Origin: Leptolyngbyaceae cyanobacterium
GTDB lineage: Bacteria > Cyanobacteriota > Cyanobacteriia > Cyanobacteriales > Aerosakkonemataceae
Length of the DNA: 52,322 nt
NCBI GenBank assembly: GCA_036703985.1
Contig: DATNQN010000014.1
Span: 1-52,322, forward strand
Direction of reading: 5' to 3'
Shown: piece after piece, positions 46,339 to 52,322 of the stretch
How the letters are laid out: each line of letters opens with the position of its first letter
How positions within the stretch are numbered: position 1 is the first letter of the stretch
Made by a program: the position numbers and the translations under genes
The notes under the pieces: model-generated
Told to the model about the DNA's origin: nothing
Database searches by the model: none
What the model saw: only the letters and a program-made list of their open reading frames with translations

Positions 46339-47673
46339 ATGCCGCTAGAAAAAGTACCGAATACTTCCTTAAGTTACTATCTGATTGCGTTTGATAAAGA
46401 TGGTAACGAACGCAACGAAGCTGACGGAAAAAAACTGAGCGAACAGATATTCACAGCATTAGCTAACGAACCGATCACAGATGTATTTTTAATGAGTCAC
46501 GGATGGATGGGTGACATTCCCGCCGCACGCACTCAATACAACAATTGGATTGGTGCAATGGCCGGACAAACTGCCGATCTTGAAAAAATCAAACAAATAC
46601 GATCGGGATTTACACCTTTAATGATCGGATTGCACTGGCCTAGCAGACCTTGGGGCAATGAGGATTTGACAAGCTCGGTGTCCTTTGATGTTAACGACGA
46701 AGATCCGATCGAGCAATTAGTTGATGAATATGCCGATCGCATTGCTAACAGCGAAGCAGCACGGCAGGCGCTAAGGACAATTTTACAATCTGCAAGCGAA
46801 GACGGTGCAACCGATACCTTACCGCCAGAAGTACTGACCGCCTACCAGGTGCTAAATCAAGAAGCAAACCTAAGTAGCGAAGGAGAAGGAGGAGCGCCCG
46901 GATCGGATTGGGAAGGTTTCGACCCTGAAGCCATTTACGAAGCAAGTCAAGACGAACCAGTTAGCTTCGCCCCCGGCAGTGGCTTTAATCCAGACAAAAT
47001 GTTAGACCCCTTACGGGTCTTATCTTATTGGAAAATGAAAGCACGCGCTCGCACCATCGGTGAGAATGCCGGATTCAACTTATTAAAAGCACTTCAAGAA
47101 AAGGCCGCCCCGACTGTACGATTTCACTTGATGGGTCACAGTTTCGGATGTATTGTGGCTTCTTCGATCCTAAACGGCCCCCAAGGAAAAGGCACTTTAG
47201 TTCGTCCGGTCAACTCTCTAGCACTGATCCAAGGAGCCGTATCCCTTTGGTCTTATTGTGCAAATATTTCATACGAAAAGAATCGCCCGGGATACTTTCA
47301 CCAAATTGTCGCGCAAAAGAAAGTGGTCGGCCCGATCGTAACCACTCAATCTGTTTACGACTATGCAGTAGGGAAGATGTATCCTTTAGCTGGCAAGATT
47401 GCCTTCAGCAGCGTGGACTTCGCCCCCGGTCAATTGCCTAAATATGGCGGAATAGGCAGCTTTGGTATTGGAGGAGACGATTTAGGCGTACAAAACCTGT
47501 CGATGCTCTCCTCTAATGAAGCGTATAATTTTGAAGCAGGTAAAATTTACAACCTGGAAAGCAGCAAATTCATATGTAACGTGGATGACGGAGGGCCAAC
47601 CAGCGGTGCACATAGCGATATTGCTAAGCCGGAAGTCGCTCATGCCGTGTGGTCAGCAGCCTGTCTGAGTTAA
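46339..47673 (+). CDS. Alpha/beta hydrolase (esterase/lipase-like)
   Basis: 444 residues, soluble, no signal peptide. Early strand-turn DVFLMSHGWMGDI (His54-Gly55, oxyanion side), then IGLHWPSRPWG, a long polar helical insertion (~120-240) and the nucleophile elbow HLMGHSFGCIVA with Ser268. A late GAHSDIAKPEVAHAVW probably holds the catalytic His. The same order of motifs occurs in the membrane hydrolase at 31-1977. It is followed, in the same direction, by a caspase-like peptidase gene, and is divergent from the lipoxygenase gene. The substrate is unknown. Confidence 0.78.
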   Translation: MPLEKVPNTSLSYYLIAFDKDGNERNEADGKKLSEQIFTALANEPITDVFLMSHGWMGDIPAARTQYNNWIGAMAGQTADLEKIKQIRSGFTPLMIGLHWPSRPWGNEDLTSSVSFDVNDEDPIEQLVDEYADRIANSEAARQALRTILQSASEDGATDTLPPEVLTAYQVLNQEANLSSEGEGGAPGSDWEGFDPEAIYEASQDEPVSFAPGSGFNPDKMLDPLRVLSYWKMKARARTIGENAGFNLLKALQEKAAPTVRFHLMGHSFGCIVASSILNGPQGKGTLVRPVNSLALIQGAVSLWSYCANISYEKNRPGYFHQIVAQKKVVGPIVTTQSVYDYAVGKMYPLAGKIAFSSVDFAPGQLPKYGGIGSFGIGGDDLGVQNLSMLSSNEAYNFEAGKIYNLESSKFICNVDDGGPTSGAHSDIAKPEVAHAVWSAACLS

Positions 47674-48108
47674 TCATCAATCTTTAGGTTAGCTTAATCC
47701 ATCTCTCCCACTCTCCTTACTTAGCAATTAAGGGGAGATTACAGAATAGAACTTACGCGCGACGCGATCGCGAAAAATCAAGAATTGTCGGAGCGGGTGA
47801 GAACAGTGAAGATACTGTTGGCGAAGATAGGAAAACCTAACCCCCCAGCCCCTTCCCTGCAAAGGCAACGGGGAGCCAGAAAGCCCCTCTCCTTGTAGGG
47901 GAGGGGTTGGGAAGGGGTCAGCCCCCACAGGCAATTCGCCAACAGTATCAGTGAAGCTATTTATAAAATGCTGAATTTATCAGCTAAACCCGCCCCTACA
48001 TCTCTCATTGAGTGCGTAAGTCTTCACAGATGTTCGATAAAGATAGCGCCAGAGATTTTCACTTAATTTTGCAGTATTAGTTGCGAGCAAATAGAAGGAA
48101 TTTCAAAA
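47674..48108. other. Intergenic region containing a MITE
   Basis: No gene. The 139-bp element at 47811-47949 fills the centre; a short minus-strand frame through it is an artefact of the GC-rich repeat. AAGGAA lies shortly before the peptidase start at 48109. Confidence 0.6.
47805..47955. mobile_element. 139-bp MITE with 15-bp inverted ends and 6-bp target duplication
   Basis: Terminal inverted repeats GATACTGTTGGCGAA (47811-47825) and TTCGCCAACAGTATC (47935-47949) are exact. Both sides are flanked by AGTGAA (47805-47810 and 47950-47955). The body contains the GC-rich cyanobacterial repeat CCCCTCTCCTTGTAGGGGAG. The duplicated AGTGAA shows that the element inserted here by a transposase acting in trans. 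Confidence 0.85.
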
Positions 48109-49806
48109 ATGTCTGAAGATTTACTATTTTTCAATGGAATTAACGGTTCCACCGGTGATTATTTGCTGCCTCCCTTGACAGCCGAACAAATATCCAGGAT
48201 CGCTCAAGGCGAAGAATTCGATCCGGAACATCTTGAGGATGTCGAGCTAAAAAGGCGGCAAATGCAAGATGCTGATTTTGCTGTTATAGAGGGAGTAGAC
48301 CCTAAAAATCTGGCAGAAACAGGTTGGGGAGTCATCTTCGCCTACAATAGCGATCCGGCAATCCGAGATGCACTTAGCGAACTGTTAGAACATCGCAAAA
48401 AGCAAGCAACCCAAAACCAAGAACATTACTACCAGGAATACACGGGAGTGAGGGGTTATCGTCCCGGGGAAAGCAAAAATCAGTTTCTATCGCGTCAGGG
48501 ATTGGGGCCGGGGCCAGCCGATCCGGACAAGATGCCTTACTACTTGCTGATTGTCGGAGACCCTGCCACTATTCCCTATCGGTTTCAGTCTCAACTTAGC
48601 GTTCAGTACGCAGTAGGTCGTATTTATTTTGACACGCCAGAAGAGTACGCACAGTACGCTCGCAGTGTCGTAGAAGCTGAAACAGGCAATATATCCCTTT
48701 CTCCCAACGCTACCTTCTTCGGGGTGTGCAATCCAGGAGACGCTGCCACTAATCTCAGCACTCAAGACCTCATTCAGCCTTTATCGCAATGGGTCACCGA
48801 GGAACATCCCGACTGGAACGTCAAAACTTTTCTGAAAGAAGAAGCAACTAAAGCCCGCCTCGGACAATTGCTTGGAGGCAGCGAAACGCCTAGTTTACTT
48901 TTTACTGCCAGTCACGGTATGGGCTTTCCCTCCGGCGATCCGCGACAGTTGCGCCACCAAGGGGCCCTGCTATGCCAAGATTGGCCTGGTCGTCAGTGGG
49001 GGCAACAACCGATTCCAGAAGATTTCTACTTTTCTGGAGACGATATTGACGAGCAAGCTCGTCTTTTAGGGCTAATTGCCTTTCACTTTGCCTGCTATGG
49101 AGCAGGTACTCCCCAAATGGATGAATTCGACGGTCACAAAAAATCTCAACGCCCGCAGATTGCACCTTATCCCTTTGTTGCTAACTTACCGAAAAAACTG
49201 TTGAGCCATCCTAAGGGAGGTGCTTTGGCTGTGATCGGTCACGTAGATCGAGCCTGGGGCTGTTCTTTCTCTTGGTCGGATATTCGTTCTGCTGAAAATC
49301 GCAGACAGATTGCCGTTTTTCAAAGTAGCGTGAAGCGTCTGCTGGAAGGTCATACAGTAGGCTCGGCAGTAGAGTATTTTGACGAGCGCTATGCGGAAAT
49401 CTCTTCTGACCTCAGTAGCGAACTCGAAGAAATCAAGTTTGGCGCTACTGCCAATGAAAGGACGTTGGCTAGTATGTGGACGGCTAACAACGATGCCCGC
49501 AACTATGCTATCTTAGGTGACCCAGCAGTGCGATTGGTTGTCAGTCAAAATGGCTCTGCTGGCGATCGTCCTACGATCGAAACCGTGAATTTGCCTTCTG
49601 CTGTTTCGGGACAAAGTTCGGGTCAGGCAACCCAAACTCAAACAGTTGATGATGCCGCTCTCAAACAAGCTCAAACTCAGCTAATATCATCGCTGGAACA
49701 GTTTGTTAATACAGCACGAAAAGCTCCCGCTAACAGCAATGAAAGCCTGCAAACAGCTTTATCAGCAGCCACCAATTTGTTGAATACTTTGAAGGCGTTG
49801 AGCTAA
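48109..49806 (+). CDS. C25/caspase-like (clan CD) cysteine peptidase
   Basis: 565 residues, no signal peptide. The catalytic dyad fits clan CD: His269 in [11 protein letters not shown] and Cys329 in [14 protein letters not shown], each at the end of a hydrophobic strand. Also typical are [16 protein letters not shown] and [18 protein letters not shown]. After ~480 the protein has a Gln/Ser/Thr-rich linker and a short helical tail (513-563). Gingipains, CHAT and metacaspases share this core; specificity cannot be read. Its neighbours are a lipase-like hydrolase and a WD40 protein of the STAND type, so a role in immunity or programmed death is plausible but unproven. Confidence 0.82.
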   Translation: MSEDLLFFNGINGSTGDYLLPPLTAEQISRIAQGEEFDPEHLEDVELKRRQMQDADFAVIEGVDPKNLAETGWGVIFAYNSDPAIRDALSELLEHRKKQATQNQEHYYQEYTGVRGYRPGESKNQFLSRQGLGPGPADPDKMPYYLLIVGDPATIPYRFQSQLSVQYAVGRIYFDTPEEYAQYARSVVEAETGNISLSPNATFFGVCNPGDAATNLSTQDLIQPLSQWVTEEHPDWNVKTFLKEEATKARLGQLLGGSETPSLLFTASHGMGFPSGDPRQLRHQGALLCQDWPGRQWGQQPIPEDFYFSGDDIDEQARLLGLIAFHFACYGAGTPQMDEFDGHKKSQRPQIAPYPFVANLPKKLLSHPKGGALAVIGHVDRAWGCSFSWSDIRSAENRRQIAVFQSSVKRLLEGHTVGSAVEYFDERYAEISSDLSSELEEIKFGATANERTLASMWTANNDARNYAILGDPAVRLVVSQNGSAGDRPTIETVNLPSAVSGQSSGQATQTQTVDDAALKQAQTQLISSLEQFVNTARKAPANSNESLQTALSAATNLLNTLKALS

Positions 49807-49872
49807 ATAACAATACCAAATCCGGTTCAATTGCTTTTGGCTCAATTACTGGGAATCAAATCAGACAATACT

Positions 49873-50047
49873 GTGACAATCGGCTATGCCAGAGTTTCAA
49901 GTCATGACCAAAAAGCAGATTTAGAAACTCTGGCATCAAGTATTAGAACTGTTTTGCACTCAACATGGTTGGCAGTATCAAATAATTGAAGATTTAGGCT
50001 CAGGACTAAATTACAGTAAACGAGGTTTACAACGATTAATCAGAATA
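49873..50047 (+). pseudogene. Remnant of an IS607-type serine recombinase (TnpA)
   Basis: The first frame, from a GTG at 49873, reads TIGYARVSSHDQKADLETL, the start of a serine recombinase with its catalytic Ser. A shift near 49930 is needed to continue as QVLELFCTQHGWQYQIIEDL and GSGLNYSKRGLQRLIRI. The rest of the protein and any tnpB are absent. It is a dead fragment next to the end of the WD40 gene. Confidence 0.8.
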
Positions 50048-50070
50048 GAGACGTTTTTACAACGTCTCTA
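50046..50070 (-). terminator. Hairpin TAGAGACGTT / AACGTCTCTA
   Basis: Exact 10-bp arms with a 5-base loop, starting 11 bases past the WD40 stop. The sequence is a dispersed hairpin motif common in cyanobacteria and probably ends the WD40 transcript. Confidence 0.55.
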
Positions 50071-50080
50071 TACAGATGTA

Positions 50081-52322
50081 TTATTTTGCTCGATCTTGAG
50101 GATTAGCAGTGGCAATACCATCACAAACCTGACGTTCTTCGGGCGTGAGTTTGGATTTTGGGTTATCGAGATAGTCGCGTATCCAAGTGCAACCCCGCAC
50201 CATCAAATCATCAAATCCTTCCACTCGCCACAGCTTAATCGTTCCATCTTGTCCGCTGGTTGCTAGAAGTTTGCTATCGGGACTAAAATCAACGCTCTTG
50301 ACCTCCCCTTGATTACCTTTGAATTCAGCGACTTGTTGACCGGATACATCCCATAAACGAGCAGTTGAATCGGCACCGGCGGTGGCAAGTAGTTTGCCAT
50401 CCTTACTCCAACGGAGTTTCAGCACCGCACCTATATGACCTCTTAATTCCTTTAGTTGATGACCGGACAAATTCCAGAAACGGACAGTGCGATCGTTACT
50501 CGCTGTAACTATTTTTTGACCGTCATGGCTCCAAAGAACGCTGTTAATCCAAGCTTGATGTGCTTTGAATTCTCTTATCAACTGACCTGATAAATTCCAT
50601 ACGCGAACCATACCATCCGCTCCCGCAGTAGCTAAAAATTGACCATCCGGACTAAAATTAACGGTCATGACAATCCCTTTATGACCTTTGAATTCGTTCA
50701 GTTGCTGACCGGACAAATCCCACAAACGGGCTGTTTTATCTGTTCCTGCGGTAGCTAAAATTTTACCGTCTGGACTAAAATTCAAACCTTGGACTTCACC
50801 TTGATGGCCTTTGAATTCTTTTCTTTGCTTACCAAATAAACTCCACAAACGTGCGATGCCATCTCCTCCTGACGTAGCCAAAAGTTTACCATTCGGGCTA
50901 AAACTAACCTTCCAAATTACACCTTTATGAGCTTTAAATTCCTCCAACTGCTCGCCTGATAAATCCCACAGACGAACCATCCCATCAGCCCCGGCAGTCG
51001 CCAGCATTTCACCATCTGGGCTAAAATTGACACTCCACGCCGTGCCTTTGTGAGCTTTGAAACCAGTTAAATCCCGTCGATCTTGCACATCCCATAAGCG
51101 AACGGTACTGTCGTATCCAGCTGATGCTAAAACCTTGCTATCCGGGCTGAAAATCACGCTCCTAACTATATCTGAATGGCCGTTATATTCCTTTAATAAT
51201 TTTCCCTTTAAATTCCAGAGGCGAACAACGCTGTCCTTAGAACCAGTGGCGATTTTTTGACCATCGGGACTAAAACTGACGCTCAATACCCAGTCTTGAT
51301 GTCCTGACAATTCTGTTAGTTCTTTTCCGTTTAAATCCCACAACTTGGCAGTACCGTCCTCGGAAGCGGTGGCAAGTATTTGACCATCAGGACTAAAACT
51401 AACAGCATACACCGTATTTTCATGCTTGAATTCTTTTAATAGATTGCCTTTCAAATCCCACAACTTAGCGGTACCATCCCCGGAACCAGTAGCGATTTTC
51501 TGACCATCTGGACTAAAACTAAGTCCCCACAAAGTTTTTTTATTACTATTGGGATTAAAGGCAGGAAATTCCTCGATCAAATTTCCTTCTAAACTCCATA
51601 AGCGAACAATACCATCATTAGAACTAGTGGCAATTGTCTGACCATCAGAACTAAAAGTAATGTTATATACTCCGCCATTATATTTAGGAAATTCCTTTAA
51701 AGAGTTAGTTTCTAAATTCCACAATTTTGCAGTGCCATCTTCAGCACCCATTGCCAGTACCTGACCCTTGGGACTAAAGTTGATGCTTCTAATCCGCTCT
51801 TTAGTTACTTCACGTTTAGAGAGTTCTTTGCCGCTTAAATCTGATAAGCGAACTATACCATCAACTCCAGCACTCGCTAGTATCTTACCATCTGGGCTAA
51901 AACTGATATCCGTAACTGAGTTTTCATAGCCTTCTAAGCGATTGAGTTCTGTAATGTCATAAGTTACTTTTTGCAAGCTCCCCGTCACTTCATTCATTAA
52001 GGTTGCTTTTGATATCCACAGGTGCTGAACTTGTTTTCCAGCTTTTAAAATTTGTATTAATGCTTTTAATTGATCTACTTCCAACTTAGCTTCTGAGGAA
52101 GTAGTTAAGATATGAATTCGATCGATTTCAGAGTTACGCCACTGAAATCCAGCGACGATCGCAAATGCAGCGCAGACGATCGCAGCAGAAGCAGCAGCAA
52201 AAAGTTGACGTTGCTTGCGACGTTGTTCTTGTAGGCGTATGCGATCGCGCAAACGAACGCAAGCCAAAACATACTCCGCCTCTTCATCATTCAAACGCAC
52301 CGATTGAGGCTGCATCAACAAC
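50081..52322 (-). CDS. C-terminal part of a membrane-linked STAND-type WD40 protein (partial)
   Basis: The reading frame is open to the window edge, so the true N-terminus lies outside. The visible 746 residues begin with a charged linker, one membrane helix (~41-62), then DRIHILTTSSEAKLEVDQLKALIQILKAGKQ, the typical join between an AAA/nSTAND domain and its propellers. About 14 WD40 repeats (~130-700) follow, many near-identical (SFSPDGQ-x-IATGS-x-DGTAKLWDL). The end, RGCTWIRDYLDNP ... VCDGI, is common to this class. Such proteins carry effector domains (TIR, caspase, CHAT) upstream of the ATPase; here that part cannot be seen. Confidence 0.88.
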   Translation of the reverse strand, partial: LLMQPQSVRLNDEEAEYVLACVRLRDRIRLQEQRRKQRQLFAAASAAIVCAAFAIVAGFQWRNSEIDRIHILTTSSEAKLEVDQLKALIQILKAGKQVQHLWISKATLMNEVTGSLQKVTYDITELNRLEGYENSVTDISFSPDGKILASAGVDGIVRLSDLSGKELSKREVTKERIRSINFSPKGQVLAMGAEDGTAKLWNLETNSLKEFPKYNGGVYNITFSSDGQTIATSSNDGIVRLWSLEGNLIEEFPAFNPNSNKKTLWGLSFSPDGQKIATGSGDGTAKLWDLKGNLLKEFKHENTVYAVSFSPDGQILATASEDGTAKLWDLNGKELTELSGHQDWVLSVSFSPDGQKIATGSKDSVVRLWNLKGKLLKEYNGHSDIVRSVIFSPDSKVLASAGYDSTVRLWDVQDRRDLTGFKAHKGTAWSVNFSPDGEMLATAGADGMVRLWDLSGEQLEEFKAHKGVIWKVSFSPNGKLLATSGGDGIARLWSLFGKQRKEFKGHQGEVQGLNFSPDGKILATAGTDKTARLWDLSGQQLNEFKGHKGIVMTVNFSPDGQFLATAGADGMVRVWNLSGQLIREFKAHQAWINSVLWSHDGQKIVTASNDRTVRFWNLSGHQLKELRGHIGAVLKLRWSKDGKLLATAGADSTARLWDVSGQQVAEFKGNQGEVKSVDFSPDSKLLATSGQDGTIKLWRVEGFDDLMVRGCTWIRDYLDNPKSKLTPEERQVCDGIATANPQDRAK

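Noticed and set aside
47728-47934. 68-codon minus-strand frame
   Set aside because: It is a translation of the GC-rich repeat inside the MITE.

Overview
The window is cyanobacterial DNA, probably from a filamentous, Oscillatoriales-like genome. The signs are dense HIP1 octamers (GCGATCGC) in the left half, heptanucleotide tandem repeats beside genes, several families of small hairpin elements, pentapeptide-repeat and WD40 proteins, and multi-PAS/GAF/GGDEF signalling proteins. I saw no rRNA, tRNA or CRISPR array.

Left part (1-25.5 kb), mostly ordinary chromosome. On the minus strand lie a membrane alpha/beta hydrolase, a TPR protein, a pentapeptide-repeat protein, a membrane-anchored Ig-like/beta-propeller protein, and a two-gene membrane module (TIGR03943-type protein plus DUF318-type permease). 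A plus-strand signalling block follows (10.1-18.7 kb). Three consecutive genes share one N-terminal sensor-like domain but end in a diguanylate cyclase, a histidine kinase and a decayed histidine kinase. A fourth gene is a PAS/GAF/GGDEF cyclase. Next comes a tightly overlapping minus-strand operon in which an OLD-like ATPase and a TOPRIM-like partner (a candidate defence pair) precede rimM, then avtA, then glgP on the plus strand.

Middle part (25.5-46 kb) is an island-like run of minus-strand redox and carbohydrate genes with very few HIP1 sites. In order along the window it holds a DyP peroxidase, a secreted copper-radical oxidase of the galactose/glyoxal oxidase type with all copper/cofactor residues present, a second DyP peroxidase with a duplicated C-terminal tail, a TIM-barrel epimerase, an NTF2-like protein, an IolE-like dehydratase with a signal peptide, a secreted pentapeptide protein, a small dehydrogenase subunit, a VioB-type ferritin-like protein, a GMC FAD dehydrogenase with a 3Fe-4S-type cysteine motif, a GH63-like glucosidase and a lipoxygenase. 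I infer an extracellular or periplasmic oxidation system in which the copper oxidase makes H2O2 and the DyP enzymes use it, next to a keto-sugar pathway (FAD dehydrogenase, then IolE-like and epimerase steps). At least six copies of one AACCGGGTTT hairpin element sit in or beside its intergenic spacers.

Right part (46-52.3 kb) has an alpha/beta hydrolase related to the first gene of the window, a C25/caspase-like cysteine peptidase and, on the other strand, the C-terminal part of a membrane-linked WD40 protein cut by the window end. This looks like an immunity or cell-death type neighbourhood. It also carries a precisely bounded 139-bp MITE with target duplications and a frameshifted IS607-type recombinase remnant.
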